From Rosa chinensis (lineage: Eukaryota; Streptophyta; Magnoliopsida; Rosales; Rosaceae): a stretch of 64,000 nucleotides of DNA. The DNA lies in NCBI RefSeq assembly GCF_002994745.2, contig NC_037091.1, positions 57,769,612-57,833,611 of the forward strand, written 5' to 3'. Positions 12,416 through 24,360 of the stretch are shown here, one piece after another (position 1 is the stretch's first letter; each line of letters opens with the position of its first letter). Below the pieces are notes generated by a model. It did no database searches. It was not told where the DNA came from and worked only from the letters and a program-made list of their open reading frames with translations. The translations under genes and the position numbers were made by a program.

Positions 12416-13370
12416 GTAGGGATATTTGGTGCAGTACTTTTGAGTAGGTACTTTTGTTTGTCTGCTATTGATTTTAATGGTGTATTATTTGTGAATAGAT
12501 TAGGGGATGGAGAAAAAGAAGTTATATGGGTAACTGAGTAAATTTTCCGACAGAACAAAAAAGAAAAAAATCAGGTTCTTACACATGTGTCAATCTCTGA
12601 TGTATCAACATTACAGATGCCATTTTCCTGTTCATTTACTTTTTCTCTTCTGTGCGACTTATAATGTTATTAGATCAACGAAAAGCTCAGTAATAAGAAT
12701 CAAGATAAATCATTAATCAAAGAATGATGCAAGGCGAAATAGGTTTGCTGTATTTGTGGATTCTGTGTTCACAATGATGATCTATGGAGTGGGTTCTTAT
12801 TCAACTGCAGTTTTAATCATCAAATGCAATCCACAAAATGGTGGCTTGCAACTAGTAAAGTAGTAAACTGTGCGATCCATACTGCAGTGGGTTCTTATTA
12901 TTTGGCATATGCGATCAAGATCTGTGAATACTAATGTCAATAGCAATTTGAGTAACAGCACCAATTGGAGAAGCATTATATGCGTTAGTTACCCCAGTAG
13001 ATGCACCAAATAGAGTGCCTTTGAGTGGCAAATTTCCACCAGAGCAAGCGATACAATTGTGAGCAATCATTACGCTCATATTTGATATTAACTGGTCATG
13101 ATACCAGACATACTCGCAGTAAATCAATTTAAGGAGGTGCTTGCTTGTTGATATTGATTTGCTTAATTATAAAACATGATCAAAGCACACTTCATCAATG
13201 TCACCGATGTAAACTTCAGAAATAGAGGTCGTTCATGGCTGAATCATTGAGGGATGGTGTTGTTTTCTTTTCTTTTTGGGATTTAGGAATATCTATAAAA
13301 TAAAAAAATAAAAAATTGGAAGATCTAAATCTCAATGCGGAGAATCAAGAATTACTTTTATATATATACA
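12416..13370. other. Intergenic with a small unidentified reading frame
   Basis: The stretch contains the 3' flank of the TTC5-like gene, the inverted fragment at 12,826-12,885 and a 70-codon minus frame at 13127-12915 (key part CSGGNLPLKGTLFGASTGVT) that I cannot assign. Nothing else was recognised. Confidence 0.3.
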
Positions 13371-13770
13371 CAGATCCTATCCAGAGCGGAGCTCTGCTTT
13401 GAAATTAACGTGTGAAGTTCGAGTTTTGGGTCACTTTTCGGTCGCATATCCACATCTCGGCCCTTCAGTTTTTAGGTACTAGTGTATAGATCATCTCTGC
13501 AAATTTTCAGCCAAATTGATGATCGTTAAGGTATCTAACTCGCTTAAACCAATGGACGGACTGAATCTGTCAACCTGAACCGTACTAGCTTTAAGGCAGT
13601 TTTCAATGCCTTAACGATCATCATTTTGACTGAAAATTTGCAGAGACGATCTATACACTAGTACCTAAAAACTGAACGGTCGAGATGTGGATATGTGACC
13701 GAAAAGTGACCAAAAAATCGAACTTCACACGTTAATTTTCAAAGCGGAGCTCCGCTCTAGATAGAATCTG
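13371..13770. mobile_element. Palindromic MITE, hairpin family A, copy 1
   Basis: A 400-bp inverted repeat. Arms run from CAGATCCTATCCAGAGCGGA inward through GTTCAGTTTTTAGGTACTAG to CAAATTTTCAGCCAAATTGA, and are mirrored on the right. The loop of about 80 bp includes GGACTGAATCTGTCAACCTG. It is flanked by TA-repeat DNA, which suggests insertion at TA. Confidence 0.8.
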
Positions 13771-13786
13771 CATATATATATATATA

Positions 13787-14186
13787 CAGATCCTATCCAG
13801 AGCGGAGCTCCGCTTTGAAAATTAACGTGTGAAGTTCGAGTTTTTGGTCACTTTTCGGTCGCACATCCACATCTCGACCGTTCAGTTTTTAGGTATTAGT
13901 GTATAGATCGTCTCTGCAAATTTTCAGCCAAAATGATGATCGTTAAGGCATTGATAATTGCCTTAAAGCTAGTACGGTTCAGGTTGACAGATTCAGTCCA
14001 TCCATTGGTTTAAGCAAGTGAGATGCCTTAACGATCATCAATTTGGCTGAAAATTTGCAGAGATGATCTATACACTAGTACCTAAAAACTGAACGGTCGA
14101 GATGTGGATATGCTACCGAAAAGTGATCCAAAACTCGAACTTCACAAGTTAATTTCAAAGTGAAGCTCCGCTCTGGATAAAATCTG
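13787..14186. mobile_element. Palindromic MITE, hairpin family A, copy 2 (loop inverted)
   Basis: The same 400-bp palindrome as copy 1, separated from it by 16 bp of TA-rich spacer. The loop sequence is in the opposite orientation to copy 1 (CAGGTTGACAGATTCAGTCC), so the pair is head-to-head and the whole 816 bp can fold on itself. Confidence 0.8.

Positions 14187-14231
<45 letters not shown>
14187..14231. repeat. TA/CA compound microsatellite
   Basis: A TA run followed directly by a CA run links the second and third hairpin elements. A matching GT/TA run lies right of the third element at about 14,641-14,660. Confidence 0.9.
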
Positions 14232-14233
<2 letters not shown>

Positions 14234-14641
14234 CCCTTCTTGGCTGCATATATTCGCACCTAAGCAAAATGTGCGGATTTCCAGTTTTTCCCCACTTTCT
14301 GATCATATTTTTACATCTTAACCGTTCAGTTTTTAGGTTCTAATGTATAGATCACGTATGCAAATTTTCAGTCAATTTGGTGATCATTAAGGCATCCAAA
14401 ACTTCAATTTACCATTATAAACACGAATGGTTCTGGTTCGACAGATCCAGTTCGTTCATGTAAATTGCAGTTTTGGATACCTTAACGATCATCAAATTGG
14501 CTGAAATTTTGTAGAGATGATCTATACATTAGGATCTAAAAACTGAACGGTTAAGATGTGAAAATATGATCGGAAAGTGGGTAAAAATGGGAAATCCGTA
14601 CGTTTTGCTTATGTGCGGATATCCGCACCTGAGCAAGGTTG
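14232..14641. mobile_element. Palindromic MITE, hairpin family B, copy 1
   Basis: An inverted repeat with ends reading CAACCCTTCTTGGCTGCATA on the left and GCACCTGAGCAAGGTTG on the right. It shares the inner block (CCGTTCAGTTTTTAGG, then CAATTTGGTGATC and TTAAGGCATCCAAAAC) with family A and with the element at 28.9 kb. It sits inside CA/GT repeats. Confidence 0.7.
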
Positions 14642-14659
14642 TATGTGTGTGTGTATATA

Positions 14660-15220
14660 TATTTGGAGAATAAAACTGTATATATATATGGCTGCCACTT
14701 GGTTTGGTAATTATCGAACCAACCAATATTTTAGATTTGGTAAACTGACTTCTTAGTAATCAAAACCGATAAAACTGAAATATAATATTACTGAAAAAGT
14801 TGGTTTGGTTTTGATAAATACCGAATCTACCGATTATCTAAATATTAGCTTTATATACTCTAGTTTTCAATACACATACATGTATGTTAAGAAATGTAAA
14901 CATAATTATTTTCATAATAGTATTAACATTATTACTAGTACTAGATTAATAGTTTATGTATTTTAAGTAACCTGGTAATTGGTAAAAGATCGCTAAATGA
15001 CTAGTTTTATTGAAAATAACTAAAACTTGATGTCATATGTAAATAGAGAGAGCTATAATCAGATAAGTAAATAAATACAGTGTTTTCAACAACTAGTATT
15101 AATGTTCATTCTAATTTATATTACAAAGAAATGCATGTTATAAAGTTGGTAATACCGAAAATCAAAATATTGAATTTGATCAATATGATTAAAGACTGAA
15201 AATTTTGGTTGTAATTGTCG
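14660..15220. other. AT-rich intergenic DNA
   Basis: No gene, RNA or recognised element was seen. The text around GGTTTTGATAAATACCGAA looks like degraded repeat sequence. Confidence 0.3.
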
Positions 15221-15224
15221 CCGC

Positions 15225-15890
15225 TAGCGTCACCACGAGAGAAGGAAGGATTGGTAGGTGTGGCAGCAAAGGCAGAAGTAGGAGCAGAGAGCTCGAGGTT
15301 GAGCTGCTTACGATCCTCAAGGATGATTTCTCCAGAGAGAAGTAAACTGTGAAGCTATGTAGAAGTGACCAGAAGAACTCCTATTATGGTGCGTAGGGCG
15401 GTGGCAAAGGAGAGTACTTGTCGGAAAGGCCTTGAAGGCAATAAGTAACAAGATCGGAGTCGCTCTTCAAAGCTCCGAGAGCCGCAAGATTATCGGCGTA
15501 ACCTTTAAGCAACTGAAGATAGGCGGTCATGGAGAGAGTACCTTTCTTGGCCGTTTGAAGGTGAGATCGGAGATGAAGAAGGTGAGCTTAAGAGAGTTTG
15601 GCAAAGCGAGCTTCAAGATTGAGCCATAGATCACGAGCATGAGTATAGCCGATGACGTAAGGCAAAACAGACTCAGAGAACGTGGAATTGATCTAGATGA
15701 GAAGCTGTTGATCGCGCTCAAACGAGGAGAAGAAGGCGTCATTAGGGACAAGCTCGTCGGAGGAAGAGACGACCTTCTCCAGTGGACATGGTTCAGATCC
15801 GTCGACGATTGAGAGAAGGCGGTAATTGTGGAGTACTGGAAGAAACACAGACTTCCAGAGCAAGTAATTAGCAGTGACCAAAATATTGGA
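15225..15890 (-). pseudogene. Copia gag (UBN2-type) fragment
   Basis: The minus strand encodes a retrotransposon Gag domain: NYLLWKSVFLPVLHNYRLL, then VDGSEPCP, FFSSFERDQQLL, an in-frame stop, and STFSESVLPYVIGYTHARDLW followed by LEARFAKLS and another stop. This is the usual order of the copia gag polyprotein. Its N-terminal part lies at 17.69-17.86 kb, split off by inserted DNA. It belongs to the same element as the LTR at 17,875-18,690. Confidence 0.75.
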
Positions 15891-16414
15891 TATCAAGGAA
15901 ATATCGATGGTCTGAAAATTGGAAATTTCGAAGAAAATATCGAGGATATATCAATGGAAATTTGAAGAAAAGCATGGAAATTTTAAATGAAACTTTTGGA
16001 GATGTTTGTTTGATCAATTATCTACTATATTTAAAAAGAAAATCTTGAATAAACATTATTACATAGTGAGTTGTAATAATTTAAGGTGAAAATCACGGAC
16101 ACAATTCTATATGCAACATCCCTTTTTTTTTTGATGGCTTGGAATCCAATCACATCTTATATATAGTTTTTGTACATATCATATAATATACATTCAATTA
16201 CAGAGTCAAATTTTGAAAGATAGTTGTAAATTTTGAACTATTAGATAAATCTAAATATTTTTAAATTTCAAAAGTTCGTTATCGATTACAAAGTTTTCAC
16301 CATCGTAGAGAAATCTATTTCTATTTATAAGTTACGCATGTGAATCATATTAAGTCACTGTCTTAGCCAAATTCACTTGCATTCCTGCTAGCACTACAAA
16401 AAGCTCCGATCTTA

Positions 16415-17467
16415 GAGCAACTCCAACAGCTTCCCCATATTTTGATTTTTCTCTACTTTAGGGGAAAATGGGCCTCTTTTGCTCCAACAGATTCCCTATA
16501 ATTATCCCTATTTTAGAGAAAGTGAGGAAAGAGAAAACCAAATTCCCTATATTTACAGCAATCTCTAATATAAATGACATATATAACCTCTTATAAAATG
16601 ACTATTAAGGATAATAATTATACCAAAAAAAATTATATTTAATTTCTCTAGACTTTCTAATTCAATAATATTATATCGCATTCTTATTATTTTTCTTGTC
16701 TATTTTCATTTTTCAATTTCACTACATACTCATTAAAGCTTTTATATATATTTAATAAGAATTAAAACTATAATCAAGATCATGTGACATAAAAATTCCT
16801 ATCATCATATATGTTGAACGCATATTGGTTCGGAATAACAAAAGAAATCATATTATGACCTAAATCCCAGTCTATCCATTATATTTGCAAAAAAAAGAAA
16901 AAAAAAAGAAGAGCTAGCAGTAAAAAAAAAAACCTAAAAACTATTAAATAATTAATCATGACGTACAGAAAATAGAGAAAATAATTAAACATTAAGAAAA
17001 ACTACTCTTCATTTTTTTTTGCACATCTACAAGAGAAAAAATGGTTTAAAAAAAAAATAATCTTTTTTAGTAGAAATTAATTTTTAAAGCCCAATACCTT
17101 GTGTTTGAGTTTCTTTTTTATTGGATAAGAGATTTATGTAATCTGATTAAGGAATGAATATGTAATTAATAGTTTGTTTGTAAATTATATGAGTGAGGTT
17201 ATTTCAGGAACTTAAGTGAGGTTTAATGAGTAAATTTAATATTTGAAAATTTGATAGGAGGTGTAAAAAGCAAGGAGGTCAAGTAAGTAAATTTGGAGGT
17301 TCCAATAAAAAAACTCTTACAGCAATCTTTAAAATTTAAGGAAGAATATGGAGATTTTAGATATTGCTGTAAAATAGAGAATCTGTTAGAGTTGGAGAAG
17401 AAAAAAATGCTAAAGCTTTGACTTTCCCTATTATACAGAAATTATAGGGAAGCTGTTGGAGTTGCTT
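16415..17467. mobile_element. TIR DNA element, PIF/Harbinger-like
   Basis: The ends are GAGCAACTCCAACAGCTTCC on the left and its imperfect complement on the right (GGAAGCTGTTGGAGTTGCTT). TTA lies on both sides (16,412-16,414 and 17,468-17,470), the target size typical of PIF/Harbinger. The AT-rich interior has no transposase, so it is non-autonomous. It lies inside a larger insertion in the copia gag region. Confidence 0.65.
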
Positions 17468-17689
17468 TTAACGTCCCTTTGAATTTTAAGTATAAATAAG
17501 TGGGAGACAAATAAGGAGCACGTGGCAGTTAATCATGAGAAAAATAAGGGCCACGTGGTGGGTAATTGGAGGGAGAAAAATATATTCCCGAAATCTCGAA
17601 CATATCGCGAAATATCCTGAAATTTACATGGTTACCCAACAGAAATATCGAGACATAAAAAAAAATTTCATTAGTCTCAAACAGGGATG

Positions 17690-17874
17690 ACCGGACCTAG
17701 ATTCTGAACCTGCTTCCTCGGTGAGGAAGCCGGAGTGAGAGGAAAGATCTGGCTAGGATTTGGAGTAGGCTTAGTAGAAGAAGGTGTAGAAGCAGTGGAG
17801 GCTAGAGGTTGAAGATGAAGATTCAGAGAGAAAGGGAAGCTGTGAAGCAAATTAAAAGGCTTGTGATACCATGA
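17690..17874 (-). pseudogene. Copia primer site and start of gag
   Basis: On the minus strand, TGGTATCACAAGCC (17,859-17,872) follows an LTR end and matches a tRNA-Met-type primer binding site. The next 170 bp encode a serine/proline/threonine-rich stretch (PSSTKPTPNPSQIFPLTPAS), the usual start of this gag. It continues, after an insertion, at 15,890. Confidence 0.6.
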
Positions 17875-18690
17875 TGAAAAACTAGAGAGAATTGAGAAAG
17901 AGAGATCAGAAGGCTCAAAGAGATATTTTCATTCCTTCCACAAATCTGTTGCAACTGATGGTATTTATTAGGGCTGTCAATTCCGACACGACCCGATAAC
18001 ACGACTCGAAACCCGCACGAAATAAAGCGGGTTGAACCCGCACGATTAAAAAGCGGGTCAGCCATGGGTCAACCCGCCATGACCCATTTAATAAATGGGT
18101 CGGCAACGGGTCAACCCGCCAACACGAAGTAAACCCGTATAACCTGATTATGCTATACTTCTTCTTGAAATTTTGGGCGTTGGGAGTATTTGATCATATG
18201 ATTAGACAATTTGAAATATTTTTCTTTATAATTATTGGATTTAATTATTTATGAATATATATATATATATATATAATTATTTATATTCTTAGTCTTGTGG
18301 AGTTTTTAGTGAATTCAATCAATTTATGCATTTTTTTAGTTAAATTGGTCGCATTGTTAACCCTTAAATGGGTCATTTTGTCTAACACGACATGACCTAT
18401 TTGTTAAATGGGTTAAGCGGGTTGGAAATGGGTAACCCGTTTAATAAATAAGTTAGGTTTGAGTTTAAATTTTTGACACGATTATTAAATGGGTTGGGTT
18501 TAGGTTTGTATATTACGACACGACAAATATCTTGACCCGACACGAACCCAACCCGACACGACCCATTGACAGCCCTAGTATTTATATACAAATATCTCTA
18601 ACTTAATTCCTGAAAACTAGGAGAGAATCATTTACATAATTCTAGAAGATATAACAGAATTGCTATGGTTTTCTAGAGGAGACTGTAACA
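17875..18690 (-). mobile_element. Copia LTR, split by a hAT element
   Basis: Read on the minus strand, the LTR starts TGTTACAGTCTCCTCTAGAA at 18,690, has a TATA-like TATATAAATAC and ends near TTTTTCA at 17,875, just before the primer site. Without the nested hAT element it is about 200 bp. The 3' LTR was not found. Confidence 0.6.
17969..18577. mobile_element. hAT-type MITE with perfect 8-bp target duplication
   Basis: A 609-bp element with ends TAGGGCTGTCAATTCCGACA and ...CATTGACAGCCCTA, flanked by GTATTTAT on both sides (17,961-17,968 and 18,578-18,585). The TIR and the 8-bp duplication identify a hAT element. The interior repeats GGGTTNNNCCCG-type motifs (CGGGTCAACCCG and relatives). It has no transposase. 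It inserted into the copia LTR, so it is younger than that element. Confidence 0.9.
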
Positions 18691-19112
18691 GAATGGCTGG
18701 AGCTGTGATTCACGTTTTCTTTATCTTCATGAGGAGTGATCTGGTGTGACTGCAGCTTATGATCAATAGGTAGATCTATTTTGAAATTGAAAGCGTTAAT
18801 TTTAAAGTTGGTAAGATTTATCATCGATTCAAACCGACAAGTGATAGTCCATATATATAACATATCTTCTTGCATATATAATATGCATGTGACATTATTG
18901 CGTACGCGCACACACTCTCTCTCTCTCTCTGAAGCTTGACATGTAATAGAGACTACTAGTAGAAAATATTTAAATGTAGATCCACTGAATCTGCTAGACG
19001 AGAGCGTACTTCACGCTTATTTGCTAATCCACTCTAAAAGATAAACCCAATAATATGGAATTGGAGTCTGCTGAGAACTGGCTGGAACTCATTTTCACCG
19101 TGCATACGCCGA

Positions 19113-20734
19113 CTAATAAGGTTGGAGGCGAATGTGAATGCCTTCTTCGGGAACGGGATTCATACCACTTGCGATCTTAGCGTTTGGATTTATCACTTCC
19201 CATTTGTATTTGGTCACAATGTGATGAAGCGAACACAGGAGTTGCATACGAGCATATTCTTTTCCTGGACAAATTCGAGGTCCGCTTCCAAATGGGATGT
19301 TCGAGTAAGCAGGGGGAGCTTTTCCATTCTCGAACCTGGTTGGATCGAACTTTTCTGGTGCTGGAAAATACTCGGAGACTTTATTTGTGCTGCTAGCCGA
19401 CCAATACACCTACGTACATACAAAGAGAGCATCACAAAATAAACACCTGATCTTTAGCTTATAATTATCAAATTAGGGATACGAGATTATAGTCAACGTA
19501 TGTACCTTCCACCCTTTTGGAATTGTATAACCTTCGTAGGTGAAGTCTGTAATGACCTCTCTAAATGTTCCTTGAAGAGGTGGCACCAGCCTCATGACTT
19601 CAAGTGCAACACCCCAAGAATATTTCATCTTCTGGATATCATCCCAATTAAGTGCTTCACCGGATTGTTTTGAGCGTGTAATCTCTAATTGTTCTGCGTT
19701 GACCCATCAAGCTCTGGTCATTAATTTACTATTGTAGATTTAACAACAACCTAGAAATTAGTTGAGTTACCTGTTCGGACTTTGTCACATATTTCAGGGT
19801 TCTCTCCAAGATACTTGATTAGAAAACTTGTAGCCATGGAAGGCGAGTGGAATCCACCGGCCATCAAACCCATAATTTTGTCAGCAACTTCATTCTCCGG
19901 TACGAAACGACCGGTGGGATCTGCGTTAAACAACATGAAAGACATGATATCGTGCATTTGGACTCCACTAGACATTGCTGCTTTCTTCTCCTTGATCAAC
20001 AAAAGAACCTCCTTTCTCATAGCATCCGCGGCTTTTATTGCGCTGTAGAAGGTGGTTCCTGGAATACTCAAAGGAACAGTGTGCAGCCCTGAAGTTATGA
20101 TATTCATCAATTCGGTAAACTTTTCAGTGCGGCCTAGGTTGTTTTGGAGTCCGGTGAAGAAGCGAGCAGATAGAGTCATCACAAGTAGCTGAGCGAGGTG
20201 GTATACCTCAACTGTGCTTTTTCCATCCCAGTGAAGCTTCAAGTGCTCCTGAACCAAAGAATCCATGGTTTCTATGTACCGAACCAGAGCTTCGGATTTA
20301 AGAAAACCCGGGGCACGATAGATTTGGACTGCATCGGCTCGTGGTATGGTGGCCTGGGAAGCAGCTTTTTGATAGGAAGAGCGGAAGAGCTTCTGCATGG
20401 AGTGTGGACGCCAAGCCAAAAAAAGTTTTTCCTCGTTGGAAGCGATAAATTTGTGACCGGGAATGCCACAAAACACCACTGTTGGCTCGCCGAAGACGTT
20501 GGTTTTGAAGAGTTTTGGGGAGTATCTTTTCATTCTTTCCCACACAAATCTTTGCTGCGTTTCATTGATGAATGAGAAGGTCTCACCAATAATTGGCCAT
20601 CCAAAACTTCCCGGAGGAAAGTTGGTTTTGGAATTGGATTTTGAGTACTTGAAAGCAAAAAAGAGGAGAGCACATATGAAAACGAGAACAGATATAGGAA
20701 AGAAGAGAATCAGATTCTCCATCTCCATATGCAT
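19113..20734 (-). CDS. CYP716-like cytochrome P450 (gene A), intact
   Basis: Haem monooxygenase of the CYP85 clan, closest in pattern to CYP716 triterpene oxidases; ER-anchored by an N-terminal hydrophobic helix (residues about 8-28) followed by the proline-rich hinge [19 protein letters not shown]. Three exons, 20734-19771, 19693-19506 and 19409-19113, join in phase to 482 codons plus stop, the normal family length. The K-helix ExxR is EVMR in exon 2. The PERF-type motif is FDPTRF, and the haem-binding loop is [15 protein letters not shown] with the Cys ligand. The I-helix reads [14 protein letters not shown], where most P450s have (A/G)Gx(D/E)T(T/S): the acid is His and the Thr is Ser. The reaction and substrate cannot be read from sequence; a triterpenoid is the family-based guess. 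Confidence 0.88.
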
Positions 20735-21464
20735 GGTTGTTATAACTTATAAGTTTAAGAAGAAGATCGAAGATGGATGTGCATAAAAATTCTGCCAAAG
20801 CTTTCCTTTCATAGTTGTATGCCAGTGCTTTCCCTTTATGGTTGTTACATATAACTAGTATTTATTAATTACTTGTGAAGTTGTAGAAAGGATTTTCTTT
20901 CAGATAGATGAAGAGGTAGGTCTACGTAACTATTATGGCCCGTTTGGTATAGAGATTTTGAGGCAATTTCTGCCTTTTCTCACCATTTTGTGCTTTAACC
21001 CCTGCGTTTGGTTAAATTTTTATTAGTCTGCAACCACATGCTTTACACGTGTAAGAAAATTTTTCTATTGTAATTAATTTAAAAAAAAAAACCAAAAATA
21101 GAAAGTTATCTGTAGATAATGAGTAGTTAATTATCTACGGAGGAAATGGATTAAGTGGATAGTTTTTCTTGGGGTGGGTAGTTTTTCTCACGTACTTGTT
21201 TGTTTCTCATGTACAGTATATAGAAATTGCAGATGCAATTGCAAATCATAGATTCATAGGTAGATAAACATAGCAAATGCAGTCTTTCACCTTTTGTACT
21301 GTGTCTATAGTATATTTAAAGGGTGAAACGGTTCATTGGATTAATGAAACAACTAAAGGTTGGAATAGTACAGACACCAAAATATCAGCGCAAGGCTAGC
21401 CTACATTGGTACATGACTAATCCGTGAACATTAAAGCTCTACCGTTTCCCAATATAAATTTATT

Positions 21465-22174
21465 AGGGTGCGGCTATTGTTATCCTACTATTTTCTTTGT
21501 TCACCTTACTTGCTCATTACACCCGACATCTTAATTTCAATTATTAAATTTACTTATCTAACTCATTTCTTTTTCCACAAATATCCTTATATGACATACC
21601 AAATTAAAAAAGAATTTTTTTTAATGAAGATCTCTCATTTAATTTATACCAATAAAAAAACTAAAATATATAAAAAAATTATAATAAAATCATAATATGA
21701 TTTAATTATATTTTTAATTTTTTTTTCTTTTCAGTTTCAATGTTTGTCTATTTCAATCCATATCAAAAAATTATTAAGTTAACAACTATGAGCAATAAAG
21801 AAGAGATTGATTTTTCTTTTCGTGTTTTAAATTTTTACCTTTTGTGTTCATAAAGGGTATTGCAAAGATTTTGATGAAGTTAACACTAATGGGTTTGTGA
21901 ATTGAATAATGAATTAACGATGAGGAGGCAACTAAAGGACAAAAAAATAGTAAATAAATTCAAATTTGGGTAGTGAAGATGAAGATTAATATTATCCAAT
22001 GAGAAATTAAACAGTTTTTGTATTTAATTAATTGGTTATGTATTTAGCTATTCTTACAGATTTGGATTTAAAAAAATTAGTGTACTAATTTTACATTTGG
22101 ATAATATAGTATTTCAATAATTCAAATGTTTATAAGGTGAACTAAGAAAATAGTAAGGTGACAATAGCCGCACT
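21465..22174. mobile_element. TIR DNA element with 8-bp target duplication
   Basis: The ends are AGGGTGCGGCTATTGTTATC and, inverted on the right, AGTGCGGCTATTGTCACC. Both flanks are AATTTATT (21,457-21,464 and 22,175-22,182). The 710-bp AT-rich interior has no coding capacity. The 8-bp duplication points to hAT. Confidence 0.8.
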
Positions 22175-22627
22175 AATTTATTATCTAAAATTAAACATAA
22201 TATTTTTAATTTAAAAAATATAATCAAATAATAAAATATGGAAATGAACATAATTTGATTATGTAATCAAATTTAAAAATAAGATATTTAATTATGTAAT
22301 CAATGATGAAAACGAACATAATCAAATGTTATTTTAAAATTTGATTCCACAAGCAAATAATATTCATTTCTATCATTTTTATTATGAATAACTTTCTTTA
22401 TCAATTTAAAAGCGCTTATGGCTCTGAGAATTAATCCTAATAGGCTTTATGGGCATTTCAAAGTGTTAGAATGATTCAAAAGAAGTTTCCACTTTGTGAG
22501 GACCATTGCAAGACTTTAATTCAAGAGCTCCGGCCAAAAACAGATAAACTAATTATTATTATTTATTTGGTCAATGATCAACTTATTTGTTTTTTTTTTT
22601 TTTTTTTTTCAAAGGTGATCAACTTAT

Positions 22628-23407
22628 GGGTGGTTCTAGTTGAACCTCCTAATTTGCTCTTTGGACCTCCCATCCCAATTTTTTTTCAACAAATTTCCTA
22701 TTTTGTCATTGTTTGTATTTTATTTTTTTTTATTTTTTATACCTCCTTCTATGATACATGCAGTTCCTTTGAACATCAATTTTTTTTATCTTTGTCCGGT
22801 AAGGAACTATATACATAGAGAGGAGAGGAAGGATTAATATATAACCACACTACCAACTTTAAAGTCTAAACTCTATACATGGCATGAAGGGCCATCGACA
22901 ATTTTGTCAAAAGGGATAAATTTAGACATACAATAGAGTATTTAATTGAGAACTATAAGTGCAATTGTGTTGGAGTACAAAAGAAGGGCCAAGCTGGAGG
23001 CTACGTTCTCAACCCAAAAACCCACAAAAATTTCTGGGTTCTTGCATAATTTAAAACCACCTGCATATCTCAAGTGATGTAATATGCTCTCTACTCGTTC
23101 TTCTTTTCCTCTTTAATTTCTCATGGCTATGGAGTTTTGAAGTTCATCACAAATTTTGAATTCAAAAAAAAAAAAAAAAAACTCTATGATTCATATTTGT
23201 CAATTGGCTAAAAACAATTGCGAAGGAATAAAGTATTTTTAGAATAATGACTCTTGCGTATCAATGGTATGCATTCTATATATTCAGTTTTTTATTTTTA
23301 TTTTTATTTTTTTATAATTATAATAGAGGGTTAAAATATGGACTAAATTTTAACAAAAATTTAGATAAGTCCAAAGAGCAAATTGAGAGGTCTGAATAGA
23401 ACCACCC
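22628..23407. mobile_element. TIR DNA element, family unassigned
   Basis: The left end GGGTGGTTCTAGTTGAACCT and the right end (minus strand GGGTGGTTCTATTCAGACCT) are inverted repeats of about 40 bp that both include AATTTGCTCTTTGGAC. A target duplication was not clear. The interior has T-rich and A-rich runs and no gene. Confidence 0.65.
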
Positions 23408-23654
23408 TTTGTTGATTCACATAATTTTTTCATGAGTATGTACAAAACTAGTTAGCTCCCTTATGAGAACCTTGACCTTCTTGTCGGATCTTGACTAGCT
23501 TTTATATATAACAGATAGACAAAAGATTTGGAGATATAAGTAAGAGAAAGAAAATTCTTCCTTTTCTTTTCTGGGTTTATGGTTGAAATTAGATAATGAA
23601 GGCGGCACTCTTATTAAGAAGGTTTCAGAGTCAATTATCTGGAATACTTACTTT
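23408..23654. other. Intergenic, no gene seen
   Basis: AT-rich DNA between a TIR element and a tandem duplication. Nothing recognised. Confidence 0.3.
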
Positions 23655-23803
23655 GATAGTCGACTAGTCTTAGCTAGTCCTGAATATAGGTTGTCTCTTA
23701 TGGAAAATGCCCTTCCTTGACGACAATGTGATAGTCGACTAGTCTTAGCTAGTCCTGAATATAGGTTGTCTCGTATGGAAAATGCCCTTCCATGACGACA
23801 ATG
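23655..23803. repeat. 75-bp tandem duplication
   Basis: Two adjacent copies of a 75-bp unit beginning GATAGTCGACTAGTCTTAGC (23,655-23,729 and 23,730-23,803). They differ at only two or so positions, so the duplication is recent. Confidence 0.9.
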
Positions 23804-24360
23804 ATTCTAACAAATTGTAGCTTTCCTTTTCTTTTAGAGTGAAAGCAAATTGTAGCTTGAAATATAACTGCAGGAGCTTCCTACGACTTTCGTGGTAAAT
23901 ATTGTTGATTTAGATATATGAAATTGAAAAGCTAATGTAGTAATGTAGCTAACACATGCCTGAAATCTCCTAGTTGATCCAGCTCACGCAGGACCAGTTT
24001 GGTAAGAACTGGTGCGTACTAATTTGAGCTCATCCATTTTGTTTGCTCGCTCATAATTGATTTTCTATTACACTTCAACTGGGAAGAAGACATATATATA
24101 AATTAAACATAATAAATTGAGAACAAACTAAGATAATAAGACGTTGATCAATTTGCACTTGATTGAACCAGACAATTAGTAATGTTATAGCCCCGCAAAA
24201 TGATTATTAAAATTTGCGTTCCTAAAGACTCGCTTCAAGCAAATTTAAAAAGAGAGTTTGAAAAACAAGTTGATGTTCTTGTGGAAGGCCTCAAGCATGC
24301 TCTAGGACGTCAGATAAGACATTCTCATCTTCTATTCCTTGTAGAAGAGGCCTAGTGATT

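Noticed and set aside
22471..22837. Hydrophobic plus frames rich in Phe
   Set aside because: They arise from T-rich runs in a TIR element.
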